Assembly (NCBI RefSeq): GCF_047495875.1
Contig: NC_092497.1
Location: forward strand, 67,068,992 to 67,132,991
Length of the DNA: 64,000 bases
DNA from: Pithys albifrons albifrons
Lineage: Eukaryota > Chordata > Aves > Passeriformes > Thamnophilidae
Reading direction: 5' to 3'
Shown: one piece after another, positions 13,071 through 27,151 of the stretch
How the letters are laid out: each line of letters opens with the position of its first letter
Position numbering within the stretch: position 1 is the first letter of the stretch
Translations under genes and position numbers: made by a program
The notes under the pieces: generated by a model
The model's input: the letters and a program-made list of their open reading frames with translations, nothing else
Told to the model about the DNA's origin: nothing
Databases searched by the model: none

Positions 13071-15997
13071 AAAATTTACTTTTAAAAGGGCATATCAAAA
13101 GGTTTTTATTTTTTTCCCCTCCAACTTTACTGCAACAACTGATCTTCTTAACTAAAGTGTGTTAGTTAATAAGCATTTCCAATTCTGTTATGAGATATGA
13201 ATATAAAATGCCACATTGATTTATATATGTGTGTCCTGATCAACTAAGCTTTATCACAAATCTATGTAGATAAAACAGGTTCAGAACCATCTTTAGTCAA
13301 AAGCACCACCTCCCCTATCTTCTGTTTTAAAAAAATTTTGGTGTTCTGGAAAGATGAAGGAGTGTGTTTCACTGTCCAGAGAAGTTAGAACTCCCTAAAA
13401 GCTTTCTCTTTTCATGGGGCCCAGATTAAAGTCAAATATAAATTACAGGAAAACTTCAGCATTAATGGAAAAATAGACCTTGGAATGTGGCATAGTGTTT
13501 CAGAACTATAAATAAGCTCAGAAATACAGTTCATCATTTTAAACATCTTATCCAACATATCACTGAAAAGAAGAATGAACAGTAGTTCTCTATATTGTGG
13601 AAAAGATACTTTGTTCAGAAGGCAAACCTTCACTGTAAATTACCACAGTGAATATCTGCTAGACATAAATCACAAGAATAACATCACAGAGCTTTAATAA
13701 CATTGGCTTTGAGTCAATTAGTTAAATTACCTATTAATAAAAAGATTTTCCTACCTCAACTTTGTGAATTCCAGCTCCTGTTAGAAAAGAGAGAAAGAAA
13801 AGGGTTTTCAGAGAAGGGCACAGAGAGGGAGACACTTGGCATTGCCTAGCAAATATTTCATAGAAAACAGATCCAGAGTAAAACTAAACATTGTTTTCTC
13901 TAAGTAATCTGCAGCTGTAAGAAGACTGTGCAATTTTTAAAAACATTTTTGAATAATAATTCACTACATAAAGTAAGGTATTATTGTAGGATGGAATGAC
14001 AGTGTGATAGCTAGGAGAATCAGTGATCCAACTTACAGATGAACAAAAAGAGTACATGAAAATTGAAGTTCAAACATACTTCTAAAAGTCAGTTTCCTGA
14101 AGTCTTATCCCTGTCTTGTAAACAACTAAACAATAAACAAATCAGCTTTTTTTCTTTTTCTTTTCTTTTCTTTTTCTTTTCCCCAGTCAGTGTATGGTTC
14201 TGTAAGTCTCTTTCACAGTCTTTTGATTAGTCATCCTCAGCTCCGGTTCTGAGTTGTTGTGAGTCCTGGTATAATTTTGTACCATAGTGTTGCTGTTACA
14301 GTGACTGTACATTTAACATTTTCCCAATACCGTCAGAAGTCAAAAAAATTAGAGAGTAAAGGTGAGAAAAGAGACATCCTAAAAGGTAATTTTTATTTAA
14401 ATACATCAGAAGGAAAATCTACTTACACAAACCACAAATAATTTCAAGATATTTCTGAAGGGATTTAAATGTCTTTAAATTTAAATTTCCTAAGCTATAT
14501 GGAACAAAAGGCACAATCTTAGATTTGTCCATAAGAAATTTTTTCTCTTATCTTTAGATACGACTTGGAAGGGCCAGGAGGAAATCTTTTAAGACATGCA
14601 CAAGTTCTGGACAGAACAAAAGAAGGGTGTGGAAGGTAGGATTTAATACCAATATCCATATCAACTTACATATTTAAATTAGTTTGTGCACTAAACTACA
14701 TTTTTCTTGGAATTTGAGGAGAGATTTAAAATATAAAGAAAAATGTATTACCAAATACATTGCTATAGCTGTTGGTAAATGATCAGATAAAATCTCTATA
14801 GATGAGAAAAAACCCTTGTGTCATCTGGATTACAGGGTTTTATTTTTTTTAATCTTGGTTTTTGTCGTTTTTTTTTACTTCTTGTCATTAATCAATGACT
14901 CATTCTTGACAACTTTTTATAATCTATATTTTGGACTATAATCTGCAACAGATGATCATAATTTCATTTCCTGTAAAACAGTGCCATGCAAAAACAGTGT
15001 TTATAAGATTCAGACTTCTGCAGAAAGCTGATTCATATTTACTTTTAAATAAAGCAGACAAAGATTGTCTTCTCTATTACACCTCTGCAGGAGACAAAAA
15101 ATGTAACTCTTTCTTTGCATCCTCTCACTTAGTATAGGAGCAATAATGTCAGAAATGTCTCAAAGAAAAGGAGCAAGTTTGTGCAATTGGAATTTCATAT
15201 TTTTGATGGACTTGAACTAATTTTGTAAAGTCTTTAAAACTTAATCTTAACGGCTTTTATTCGAACTGCCACGTAGACTCAGTATCATGTTTCCTCCCTA
15301 CTAATATCTCTCCAAAGCATTTTACTGAGTCTTTAGGATTTTTATTCATTTTTATTCTTTACTTTTCTAGAAATACATCTCATAGTTTGAAAAAGATTCC
15401 TTTCTCATGAGCAAAGAAGGTGACGTTGATATTTCAACAGCAGGGCAAATAAGTGATGTAAGAGCCTGAAGACTTTACTAACTCTGGAATAAAAAGAGCT
15501 TGAAGACTTTACTAGTTCTGGAATAATTTTTTTTTTCAGTGGTCCTCTAGTTCTCTTTCAAATGCTAATTACAGTCTTTTTAGTTTTTGTCTTTTATGAC
15601 TGGTAAGATTTTTTTCTTGTGCTTTGGACTTTAGAATGTGCCAGTTTATGTCAACTTAATATGCATAGTCAGTGGGAGTCAGTACTGAAAATTAATTTGA
15701 TAGAGTATAGCAGTCATATCATGCAGAATATCATTCAGTGAAGAGTCTGGATTGTAATATGACAGCTACAAACAATTTAGGAGAAATTCCTACTAAAGAA
15801 GGAAAAAAAATCAATTTTTACGATAGTGTCATGTGTCCTGAGCCCACTGATCCCTGTGTAAAAGAATGAAAGAGTTCTAAAAACATTGTTGATAAGGTGG
15901 AAAAACCTAAAAGACCCCTAAACTGAAGTCAATACTAGACCCTCACACAGACTGATTCCTCCAGAGTGCTGGTCTGAGACACTCAACACAAGGAAAA
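13071..15997. other. A+T-rich non-coding stretch
   Basis: No genes recognised. It contains a pyrimidine-rich tract (TTTTC units) near 14148-14185 and a short 34-bp tandem duplication at 15461-15526, listed separately. Otherwise I see nothing in it. Confidence 0.55.
15461..15526. repeat. 34-bp tandem duplication
   Basis: Two adjacent copies, about 15461-15494 and 15495-15526, share GAAGACTTTACTA and CTGGAATAA with a few mismatches. A small local duplication. Confidence 0.8.
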
Positions 15998-16437
15998 TGC
16001 CGACCTCTTGGAACAAGTCTGTAAACAGAGCTGGATCACCTCTCCTGTGAAGACAGGCTGAGAGAGCATGGGCTGTTCAGACTGAAGGAGGCCTTGTAGT
16101 ACCTAATGGGAGACCAAAACAAGGCCAAAGAAGTACTTTTTGTGTGACAGTGTGTAGTGACAGGACAAAAGGGAATGTCCTTAAGCAGAAGGAGGATAGG
16201 TTTTAAATGGGACATCAGGAAGAAATTCTTTACTGTGAGATTGACGAGGCAGTAAAACAGGTTGCCCAGAATGGTTGTGGACTCCCTGCTCCTGGAGGTG
16301 CTCAAGACCAGGCTGGATGGAGCTCTGAACAAGCTCGTCTAGTGGAAGTTGCACTTCCTGCCCATGGAAGTTTAGTTGGAATGAGATGATCTTTAAGGTG
16401 CCTACCAACTCAAATCTTTTCATGATTCTTTGATAAT
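15998..16437 (+). mobile_element. CR1 LINE 3' fragment
   Basis: About 440 bp matching the CR1 3' region on the plus strand. It begins in the GACCTCTTGGAACAAGTC block (C-terminal RT coding region), continues through CTCTCCTGTGAAGACAGGCTGAGAGA and TTGCCCAGAATGGTTGTGGA, and ends in the CR1-like TTCATGATTCTTTGAT. It is 5'-truncated and diverged, and carries no usable frame. Its tail differs from that of the young CR1 at 23425, so it is probably a different subfamily. Confidence 0.85.
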
Positions 16438-19400
16438 GAAGTTATTGGTGGAAAGCTCTTGTCAGTGACACTTAACAGGTGTCATACTAGACACTACTAA
16501 GGCAGAATCTTTATCTGTAATTCATTACACAGCAGGCAGCATTACAGTCACTGAAATATCAAGTAGAGGAGTCAGGTGCCACATTTAAAACTTTCTTCTG
16601 TTATATGGAAATATTGAGCTACCATGAGGGACAGAATTTGTTCTCAATGAGTCAGTGTGTTTCCTCCCTCCTTTCTCTCTACAGAACATATTTTTCTTGA
16701 CTTAATTGATGCAGACTTGGCTTTAATCTTTTTTTCTCTGTTTAGAATGCTACTTTGTGTTTATTGTGATAAGTCAGAAAACCAGAGACAAACCCCACAA
16801 AAGTAAGGCTTAATTTCAAGTCAGTGCTTGTTTTTTTAATTTGTCTTACACAAATGGCTATGTTTTCTGAAATGTTTTGCCATTCTAGCTATTCACAGAA
16901 CTTTTGTTATGGATCATTAAATTAATGAAATTACTTCAGGAGAAAATGTGTCTTTCTAAGCCTTTAAAGGCACACTTTTGATACAGCACTTACTCTGTCG
17001 TGAGAATATTGACCATCAGAGATTCATTTCCTATGAGATTGGATTAAGATTATGGAATTTTTTTTAACATTAACATTATGCATATTTTTAAGTTTTCTAG
17101 ATAATGAGGCCTAGAGTGATCTCACTTTGAATTCTTCCTGCCTTCAGTTCAATACTTGGATCACAAAACTAACAATCTGCTCTGGTTAATGGAGTTTGGA
17201 GTTATGAAACAATGTAAATCCTGTGGTTAACTAAGGAGCTATAAACATCTTTGTTCTGTTGGTTCTGCTCTATCATCTTTTATTCATATGTGAGTGCAGG
17301 TCTATAGTGTCAGTTTGCTTTCTTAACTTCCTAATGTATATATTTTTCTGACCCTTAAATATTACAATTTGAGTGAAAGTTAAAGAAGTGAATGTCTTTA
17401 GCCTTATTTGTTCTACACAGGGAGTATTTTCACAAGGAGAATTACTCCATCATTATCTTTCTTCATGTAGTGACAATTACATTCTACATGTAATTGCAGT
17501 TACCTTTAGTTCTAATTTATTCTCAATTAATTTGTTTTCAACTAATTTCTTTTATAATTCCTTCATTCCTAAATACATTTCAAGTTTACTGTCTTTTTCA
17601 AATTTATTCAGAAATACATTTTAGTGAGTTTGGCTCTGATCAGACTGCACATTTTGTATTTTATTCTGTCTTTTTTTGACAAATTTATCCATCACAACAT
17701 TTTTGTATTTTCCAACTCATCATCTCCATCTATGGAGACAAGTCAACACGATAATGTAATGCAGTTAGTGTAAATCAAGTTTCATATTGTGGTTTATTTT
17801 TTTCCAGATGGGAGTCACTAAAGAGGTAAATGAACACCAGACATGGAATACATTGGGAGATTTCAGAGTATAGTACTAGGAAAATGGTGCATGGTACATA
17901 TTTTCAGTTGGTCTTTCTTCCAATGTGTCCTTTCAAATAAGAAACCACAACAGATATCCAATTAATATAATAAATTCATGCTTCTGGTAGTATTCCAGCT
18001 GAACTGTGTTCCTTCATTCCAGTGGTAGATAGTAACATATCGTATGATTTAGCCTATCATTTAAAAATCTAATATCCCCTACAGAAAGCACTATCCTTGG
18101 TCACATTACCAGTTGTCTAGTTTTTACAGATTTCATGGACATTTTAAAATTTGTATGGCTCTTTATTGCATCAAAGACAACAATATTTCTTGCTATTAGG
18201 AATTGTGAAGAACAAAACAGATGTTTAAAATAAAATTATTGATTTGCGTATTTTAAAAATTTTACCCTGAAAAAACCCACCTTACATTTTTGATGTAATT
18301 TTCATCTCTTGTTTCCAAATGTGCATTAAAATATTATAAATATAATTAACGATTGAAGAGAAATACTGCTGAGTACTTTAATATAAGAAAACAATCTCCA
18401 TATGATCCATCAATTTAAAATGAATTTTTGTGGGTGTTTGGGGGATTTTTTTCGTTGGTTGTGTTTGGTTTTGTGTGTGTGTGTTTTCTATTGAACTGTA
18501 AGAAATACTGGGAAAGTTAAGTCTGGCTAACATTTGGCTAAATAAAAAGGTTTCATGTGGAGTCTGGCCTTTTATAATAAGAGAGGCTATTATAATTGGT
18601 GACTACAAAAAAATGAGCTAGGATACCAGTAGTTTTGGTAGTATGAACCTGCTGATTTAATATTTGAAGTATCAGATATAAATAACTTCAACATTTGGAG
18701 AACTGCCAGAATGGGAATTATAATATCTAGGTCATTGCCTGTTTAAAAGACCATTATCTTCTCACTAAAGTGTTAGACAGGTCTTCTAGCTACCAAAAAC
18801 CTATGCTGAGGCATTTTTGGAACATCATATGCATATTTATTTCGGCTGCAGAAAATCAATCAAGGAAGAAATCACAAAGAAATACTTTCAGGAGAAAAGT
18901 ATGTTTTTTTCCTGAAATCTCATTAAAACTTCTTTTTATTTTTTCCTAAATATTTATCTCCCTTTATCAAATTCAGTAAAACTACTAATTTTTTCTGAGT
19001 TTTAGTTGCACATTTGCTTTTTTAATGCTGGAGATGGTATGATAATTTAACAGGTTGTGTTTCTAAAAGCAGGGCTTTAAATATTGAGACACACTTGGAA
19101 GAGAGAAAATATTTGCAGATAAAAATTCATTAAGTTCAGTTACTGAAAAAAAGCAAGAAAGTCTGAGCTACTGAAATGTCAAACTTGAATAAAGAATCAT
19201 AAACTTGCTTGTGTTTCTCACAAAAAGGAGCTAGTGTTTGAAGTAGATCCTGTTTTCCATTTTGGTGTTTGTAATAAAATCCACTGCTACAAAATTCCAG
19301 ATGAGATCTTCTACTTTGTTTGTGCTATGGCAAAGTAGAAGAGAATAGAAAAGAAAAAAGATATGATAAACATTCATTCACCATGTTTCTCTAAAAATCA

Positions 19401-22400
19401 CACTTTTACCTATATACAAAGGGTAACTGTGGTCATTTATATTAAAAAGACGATAAAGCTACATACTCTTGGGCAAGAGTTCTAAAGATGATCAGCAGAG
19501 CTCACAGCCTGCCTGCAAAGAAGATACTACCCATCTTTTTAAATCTAGAAGAGGAAAGCTGTGAGAAAATACCACAGCTCCAAGTTGACTCATCAGGAAG
19601 GTAAACATTTAATATCATGGACTTTATATGAAAACATGGATATAAACTAGTCAAACATAGAATTTGAGTAAATAATGGCTGATAGCCATTTAGCCTGAAC
19701 TGGTTGTTACTGAAAGTTGTTGTTCCTTCTATTGAAAATTTCCTTTACACTCATCCTCTGTTACTGTGGGACAATATTTTATTATAATTTCAGACAAGAG
19801 ATGCATATGGCTTTGCAATACAAGCTGAACTTACCTTCAGTGAAGGTTTATTTCTCATAAAATAAGCATGTTGTGCACATATGGCCAGGTACTGGAATAC
19901 AGCTGAAACAACAGCTGATGCACTGGCATATCTCAAAGAATGGGAAAGCAAAATATCACAAAGTGAAAAATGGTCTTGCTGCCAAATTGTGACACTAATT
20001 TGAAAACGTTTCCATAGATGAATAGATGCTTGAAATATGCATCATTGGAGAGATAAAATACTGCTATTTTATTTTAATTTTCTTAACTTTTTTAAACAAC
20101 ACAATATTGTTGGTATCTCTTGTTGAGAGTCAATGTGAAATTATAATTTAGAAAAGTCAGCATTCCACAGAAAGACAGAAACCTAGCAGCTAAGAAAATT
20201 TAGCCTCTCCCTTATACATTGCAGTAAGTTCTATCAAGAACACACTTGTACCTTCCCCAATTATTCACATATATATTAACAGAAAATAATGAACAGCTTG
20301 AAATATGTATGCATCATATATACAATTCAGAAAAAGAAGAATGTGCATATTCTCTTCACTTGTCCTTGTCAACATATAACTTTTCATATACCACTTGCTA
20401 GCCCTGTATAAATTATGGATGGAATTATGGATAGATGCTGCTCACAGCTGAAGTTTTGAGTGAAAATTTTGCTGAAAAACCTGCATTATTTCTCATCTTC
20501 CATGAGTGACTGATGTGCAGAGAACCATATTGCATATATTTAAGAGATAATGAGGGGCTCACATAGAAAGTTCTTTGAACTACCCGAGTAGTGAGTACCA
20601 CAGGGTACTCAGATACATGACTGACTGTATAGCAGAGTAACAACTCAGAGTAATATTCTTTCCTGGATGTAGTAGAGATTGGTGACTTCTTAAGGCACAA
20701 ACCTCTAAAAAAAAGGACTTTTTTAGTCTGTCTAGAGAAATGGCAGACTAAGCTACTTTCCATGGAAAGTGGAGGACTTTTATACCAACCAAATTTCATA
20801 ACCTTCATTACCATCACCTCTTTGATGCTTGGTAAGAATAAGTCTCACTGAAATATTAATTTTGATTTTAAACATTAAAGCAAAAAAAAATTTAATAATT
20901 AAAAAATACGTAGGAAACTAATCTACCATATGTGGACATGGGACAGCCTATTTGCCTTTTGGAACAGAAGAACAATTGCATGAACTTTCTAAGGCAAGAT
21001 ACTGCATAGATGGCCTTTAGTTTGCTCATAGAAAGAGAAGCCATTTTATATCTTTTGTAAACATCAGTGTCATTGCTACCAAGCCATCTTTTCTTAAAAA
21101 TGTTAAGTCTAATACATTTTGAGTAAGATGAGCTTCTATTTATCTGAAAATAAAGGAGTGATTTAGTAAGAAGTCTAATTCTATATATTAAGTAAAAATA
21201 ATGTTAATTTAAACATAAGAAATGAATTTGTTATAAAGAAAAAATGAATTAATTGTAAATTTAACTTTCTTGGATTCAAAAGTTAAGTAGTTTGTGTAGT
21301 AATTGGGGTTAACGAGAGAGCAGAAGAGTAATTTCACTCTATCAAGTATATTAACATAATACACTTTCTAAAAACAGTTTCTGCTAGAATCTGTGCACTA
21401 ACATATTTTATGAACTTTTTTTAGTTGCTTTATTATATAACCATAGATTACAAAGTAAAGGGAATGTAATGCTATTATTTAAGTAAAGAAATATTAAACA
21501 CTGTGCACAAAATTTAAAGACAATTACAAAGGCACTACTCAATTTTGATTGGCAAATAGTAAGTACAATATGTCAAATCTCTAAAATCTTTTTCTTCCTC
21601 ATTAAACACTTCATATCTTTTGAACATACACTTTATTGTTAAGCATCTAAATATTTATTGCAAACCATAGGCCCAGATGTTTCCTGTACACATAAAGGAA
21701 TTTATATTCTGGCTAATTTTTCTTGGCCCTTTATATGAAAATTACAACTAAAGCATGTTCTTAACTTTTTCAAATGAGGTGAAAAGCAGTATAGAAAGTT
21801 GTGGGGTTTTTGACTCAGAGGGGTATTCAATTCCTTATCAAAAAAAGGGGACTAGAATTTTACATGTGTTTTCAGTGACATATAAATTTCATTAAGTTGA
21901 ATTATGATTAACTTATATATCTCAGGTGGAGAAAGACTACCTTCCAAACTTGAAAGTGTCATTTCAGAATATCTATCAGTTCAATATGACCTCATTTTGT
22001 TGTATTGAAATGGGATCTACAATGCTTAGGCATATACTGATAATAAAGAAGTGGATATAGCAAAACAATGTAAAAATTTAGTGTTTAGTCAAAACACATC
22101 CAGACATTTATTTGGGCTCCTTTCCTTATTATTCATTTTGATGGTTCTGAAAACTGTTCTGCAAGACCAATCATGTGGCACAGCTACATCTTCAGTAGAA
22201 CTGCAGAATAATCCATTTATTATGTTGTACTGGGTGATCTTCAAACATAAAGACTGAAAATGCCAGCACTACCCCAGAGCCATTGCAATAGTATAAGACA
22301 AAAACAATGTAGGTGACCAGATGAGGGACTCACAAGAATCAGACTGACAATACTGGTAAGTACTGTCATGCAGAAATGATAGGACAGTGACTTATGCCTG

Positions 22401-23424
22401 CTTCTCTTAAACAGTGGCAACAAAAAGTCTTCTATAACTGTATTAGTTATCATATTAGGTATATTGCATTTTACACTCTGTTAATTATTATTACGTTTAT
22501 ATTCCAAATAGTGTTTAACAGGAACAATTTATTCTCCACAAATCCTTGGGGAATAAAGTGACAAACAGTGACAATAAAAATATATTTTATATTGGCATTA
22601 ACACAAAATTTAAGACAAGAAATTAAAGAAAATAATGCCCTATCAAAAAAAAAAAAAGGTAATTTATCCAGGCTGTAATTATTTCAGCAAGAATTTGGCC
22701 AGTTGCTGGAGTTAATTATTATGCTAGTTAAAAAGACCAGCCAAACTGATCAGGTGTATTAACTGCTAAAAACTTGTCCAGAAAAAGTGGAGCAAAGCAA
22801 AAAATCTTTTATGGTAAGACTGGGACATGTTCGGGTGGTCCTAGACCACATGGCTCAAAATCAGCTGGCATGCTTATTCATGAATGTTTTTCACAGCAAT
22901 GGTCTTTCTGCTTCTTATTAGTAAATTGCACCATCAATTTTCTAGTTGAACTGATACTTTATTTCATTCACATTGCACAATACATTTCCTTCTTCCTCTA
23001 TTTTTTAATTGAGAAATAAACTACACTATGCAGGAAAGGGAAACAGAAATTAACCAGGCAACATTTTTTTCATATTCATTGTTTCCAATACATGGCATAA
23101 GCAAGAAGTTGACAAAATTTGATGAAATTTATTCAAAGTATGGTGGTCCTTTTGGAAAGAATAATTCAAGATGTGCATGTTAACATAATCCTACGATAAC
23201 ATTTTTTATATATGAAGAGATTAACTTAGTATATAATGCATTGACAATCCCCAAGGTTAGGAGTTTATTAGCACTGAGTTATAAAGGAAGTGATATTGAT
23301 AAAAGTTATGGTATGTTTCCAGATTTATCTGACAAAGAATGTAGTTGGACATTTTCTCTGCCTGTGCATAAAGAATTGTAGTGGACCATGACATGGGAGG
23401 CATGACAGAGTATTCCTCTTGTTT
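16438..23424. other. A+T-rich non-coding stretch
   Basis: About 7 kb without a recognisable gene or transposon. The longest frame (minus strand, 20425-20817, 130 codons) has no motif I recognise and is probably chance. A short GT run lies near 18470-18485. Nothing else stands out. Confidence 0.5.
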
Positions 23425-24882
23425 ATACACAAGTCTATGGGACCAGATGGGATCCATCCCAGGGTGATGAAGGAGCTGGCAGAAGAGCTTGCCAAACCGC
23501 TCTCCATCATCTTCCAACAGTCCTGGCTCTCTGGGGAGGTCTCAGATGATTGGAGGTTGGCCAATGTCACCCCAATCCACAAAAAGGGCTGCAAGCAGGA
23601 CCCTGGCAACTCCAGGCCTGTCAGCCTGACCTCCGTGCCTGGCAGGGTTATGGAGTTCATCCTGAGTGCAATCACACAGCACCTTCAGGGTGGACAAGGG
23701 ATTAGACCCAGCCAGCATGGGTTTAGGAAGGGCAGGTCCTGTCTGACCAACCTGATCTCTTTTTACGATCAGATGACCCACCTGGTGGATGAGGGGAAGG
23801 CTGTGGATGTGGTCTATCTGGACTTCAGCAAGGCCTTTGACACTGTCTCCCATAATATACTCCTGGAAAAGCTGGTAGCCCATGGCCTGGACAAGTGTAC
23901 CCTCTCCTGGATTAGGAGCTGGCTGGAGGGTCGGGCCCAGAGAGTGCTGGTGAATGGAGCTGCATCCAGCTGGCGGCCGGTCACCAGTGGTGTTCCCCAG
24001 GGGTCTGTATTGGGTCCAGTCCTGTTTAACATCTTTATTGATGATTTAGATGAGGGGATTGAGTCCATCATCAGCAAATTTGCTGATGACACCAAGTTGG
24101 GAGGGAGTGTCCACCTGCTGGAAGGCAGGAGGGCTCTGCAGAGGGATCTGGATAGACTTGAGAGATGGGTTGATTCCAATGGGATGAAGTTCAACAAGGC
24201 CAAGTGCCGGGTCCTGCACTTTGGCCACAACAACCCCCTGCAGCGCTACAGGCTGGGCACAGAGTGGCTGGAGAGCAGCCAGGCAGAAAAGGACCTTGGA
24301 GTACTAATTGACAGGAAGCTCAACCTGAGCCAACAGTGTGCCCAGGTGGCCAAGAAGGCCAATGGGATCCTGGTCTGTATCAAAAATAGCGTGGCCAGCA
24401 GGACCAGGGAAGTGATCCTTCCCCTGTACTCTGCACTGGTGAGGCCACACCTTGAGTACTGTGTTCAGTTCTGGGCCCCTCAGTTCAGAAAGGATATTGA
24501 GATGCTGGAGCGGATCCAGAGAAGAGCAACAAGGCTGGTGAAGGGACTGGAGCACAAGCCCTGTGGGGAGAGGCTGAGGGAGCTGGGGTTGTTTAGCCTG
24601 GAGAAGAGGAGGCTCAGAGGTGACCTCATCACTGTCTATAACTACCTGAAGGGAAGTTCTAGCCAGGTGGGGGCTGGTCTCTTCTCCCAGGCACTCAGCA
24701 ATAGGACAAGGGGGCACGGGCTTAAGCTCTGCCAGGGGAAATTTAAGTTGGAGATCAGAAAAAGATTTTTTACAGAGAGAGTAATCAGGCATTGGAATGG
24801 GCTGCCTGGAGAGGTGGTGGATTCACCATCCCTAGAGATTTTTAAACACAGATTGGATGTGGCACTGGATGCCATGATCTAG
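23425..24882 (+). pseudogene. CR1 ORF2 reverse transcriptase, C-terminal part, open
   Basis: Encodes the RT and C-terminal part of CR1 ORF2, the enzyme that copies LINE RNA at the nicked target. The frame is open from the truncation point to the TAG at 24880. In order it shows the [14 protein letters not shown] opening block, [30 protein letters not shown], the first catalytic block [24 protein letters not shown], the second catalytic block FADDTKL (FADD at 24079-24090), then the thumb block [15 protein letters not shown] and the C-terminal [12 protein letters not shown] and [11 protein letters not shown]. There are no internal stops or frameshifts. The endonuclease and N-terminus are missing and there is no native start codon, so it is a fragment and not an autonomous element. 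Confidence 0.92.
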
Positions 24883-24973
24883 TAAATGGACTAGAGTTGG
24901 ACCAAGGGTTGGACTCGATGATCTTGGAGGTCTTTTCCAACCCAATCGATTCTATGATTCTATGATTCTATGA
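23425..24973 (+). mobile_element. CR1 LINE, young, 5'-truncated
   Basis: A plus-strand CR1 copy lacking its endonuclease and the start of RT, truncated near 23425. It keeps an uninterrupted RT frame to 24882, a short 3' UTR of about 90 bp with GGTTGGACTCGATGATCTTGG, and three ATTCTATG-type terminal repeats to about 24973. It is much more G+C-rich than its surroundings. The open frame and intact tail mark it as the youngest CR1 in the window. I saw no clear target-site duplication, which is usual for CR1. Confidence 0.95.
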
Positions 24974-26618
24974 CTTTAAAACTCCAGTGATGAATATAGC
25001 AAATATAAAATGTTATTGTGTTTTCCTTTTTTTCTCTTTATTAATCCTGCACCTGTAATAATTAAAGCAGAATGGAAATAAAACCTTCAAGAACTGCTGT
25101 AATTTTACCTTTTAATCTGTGAAACGTAAATGTACCTGAACTGATTTCTAAAAGGCTACATAGAATGCAGTAAATCTGAATTATTCTTTACTTAAAATTT
25201 CATGTGATCTGTTTAATCTAGACTGCATATAGATTGCTAACTTACTCTAGGCTGCATATAGAATCTGAAATTCATGAATGCTTTTTTCCTGGATACATTG
25301 TTCAATTCATGGAATCTGCTGCAATACATACTCTTTATCTACCCTGTTGAACACTCATGTTGTCTTAAATTATAGTCAGAATCTTTTCACTTGAATATGC
25401 AGTTTAAGCCTTTTTACATTTCACCAGAACTCATATATTAGGAAGTTTATAATCTATACATTTGGACTTCCCAGCTTTTATGTAACTTTTGGCTTGAAAT
25501 TGTGTTTCCAGTTTTGAAACAAAACCAACCAACAAACCAAAAGAAAAACAAACAAAAAAACAAACAACAAACCCCCAAACTTCCTCTGCAAGTAGCAAGG
25601 TGAAATATCTTTTTAAATTTTGAAATGGAAAAAGAAAGGAAAAGAAAAAGATAGCTTTCTTCTGTTTCTTCTTAAAATTTTAAAATGAAGTAATATATTC
25701 AAAATCCATTCTAAACATATCAAATCAACATAGAATGTATGCTACACTTCAGAACTCATGCAAAAAATGCTTAAACCTTCTGCACCCTGCCCCCCCAATC
25801 AACATTGAACAAACCATGGAAACAAAAATTTCAGGCTAGATAGCTTAGCAACTTAGCTCTCCATTGGGTACTGGCAAAGGACCCATATTTGCTATCATAC
25901 TCCTATGTCCCACAGGGTAGAAGGACCCTCCTTTTTATATAATTTTCAGGGAACTGAATGAGTGAAAAATTAAATGCAGTCAATTTATTTGGATTGATAA
26001 GAAAACTATAAGCATAACACAAGGAGAAAAAATACAGCTTGGGAAACCCATGGGAAACAGGTGATCACTGTTGTAATGATGGAAGAATTGGGTTTGTTTG
26101 TCTGTTGAAATAAAATAAATGATAAGAAAATGAGAAAAGTTCTCTTCTAGTAGAGATATGGAAAAGTATTTCTTAGTCCTACTCCCTGACTGTTGTCAGC
26201 ACTAACCCCATGCTCAGTACTGCTTTTTGTTTGAAGATTTGTAGAAACAGTGATATTTGCATTATTAAAATTATCCCAATAGGGCAATTTTCATTATATT
26301 TATAACATACTTTCCACAAAAATTAAAATAAATAAAATGGTATAACTCAAGTATATTTAAATGAATATGAAATAGAAAGATACAATTATTTTTATGGAAC
26401 AAAATTTGCATTATTGCAGAGTATTCTTGAAATTTTGAAGGAATAGGTTAAATCCTACATTTTCAGTAAATGGCAGCAGAAAGACAAAAGGTTAATTTAA
26501 AGGAAGCGCAGAGAAAACAATCAGACTGAGAATCTGTAGCTAGTGTAAGACTGCCCTGTTTTCATTTTATTTTAGCAATCTTGCAATGACCTCATGTCGA
26601 TGTGAAAAAAGGCATTGT
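24974..26618. other. Spacer between CR1 and provirus
   Basis: A+T-rich sequence without a gene. An A-rich AAAC-type low-complexity tract lies at about 25517-25575. Otherwise I see nothing in it. Confidence 0.6.
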
Positions 26619-26623
26619 ACTAT
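26619..26623. repeat. 5' target-site duplication (ACTAT)
   Basis: ACTAT immediately before the TGT start of the 5' LTR, matched exactly by ACTAT right after the 3' LTR. This 5-bp direct repeat is the signature of integrase-mediated insertion and fixes both ends of the provirus. Confidence 0.92.
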
Positions 26624-27147
26624 TGTAATGGTTTGACCCATGACTTCCTCAGTAACCATTGTATCTAAGGAAGTTGCAAGTATTCCACACGTGTCTTCCA
26701 CATAGCAGGGTGAGAGTGGTTTTTTGTTTTCTTCTCTCTTGGCCGAGGAGCTGGTGGGAGGTGGTTGGAGTCTGGTCCCTCCGGTTGTTGGTGGTTCTCC
26801 TGTCCTGGGTGAGATTGTTTCATTCTTGTTCCCCTTCCTTGAGGTTTTTAATTGTGTTTGTTTTGATTCATTCGGTTTCTTTAGGTTGGGTTGGTGTCTT
26901 CCCTATTTTCCGGCTAATCAATCCCCTTTTCTCCCTTCCCCTCTCCCCTGGGGGTGGAATCCTATGCATTGTGTATACAGTGTGGTTTGTGAATGTTAGA
27001 AAATATAATTTATTCTTTTTATTCAATTCAGTTTTGTTAGTGTGCATTTCTTTTCAGTATTTTTTCTTCCTTTCCTTTGCTGGGAAGGTTCTGGGGGGTA
27101 AGGGGGGCCAGTCCAGGGTTGGCATCAGCTAGGCCAAACCTGCGACA
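26624..27147 (+). repeat. 5' LTR
   Basis: A 524-bp LTR beginning TGTAATGG and ending GCGACA, so the termini are the inverted TGT...ACA expected for integrase recognition. It is pyrimidine-rich in the middle (CTCCC/TTCC runs near 26925-26950). I could not assign a TATA box or a canonical AATAAA signal with confidence; GTATAC near 26971-26981 and the AT-rich stretch near 27000 are candidates. Frames such as 26659-27132 are not genes. Confidence 0.95.
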
Positions 27148-27151
27148 TTAT

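Noticed and set aside
20425..20817. 130-codon minus-strand frame
   Set aside because: No recognisable domain, and no coding-like neighbour or splice context. Its length is attainable by chance in 64 kb.
24304..24792. 162-codon minus-strand open frame
   Set aside because: Antisense shadow of the CR1 reverse transcriptase.
26659..27132. 157-codon frame in the 5' LTR and its counterpart at 34409-34900
   Set aside because: Both are parallel frames through LTR sequence, beginning at a non-ATG codon, with Phe/Leu/Ser-rich products reflecting the pyrimidine-rich LTR. Shared presence follows from LTR duplication, not coding.
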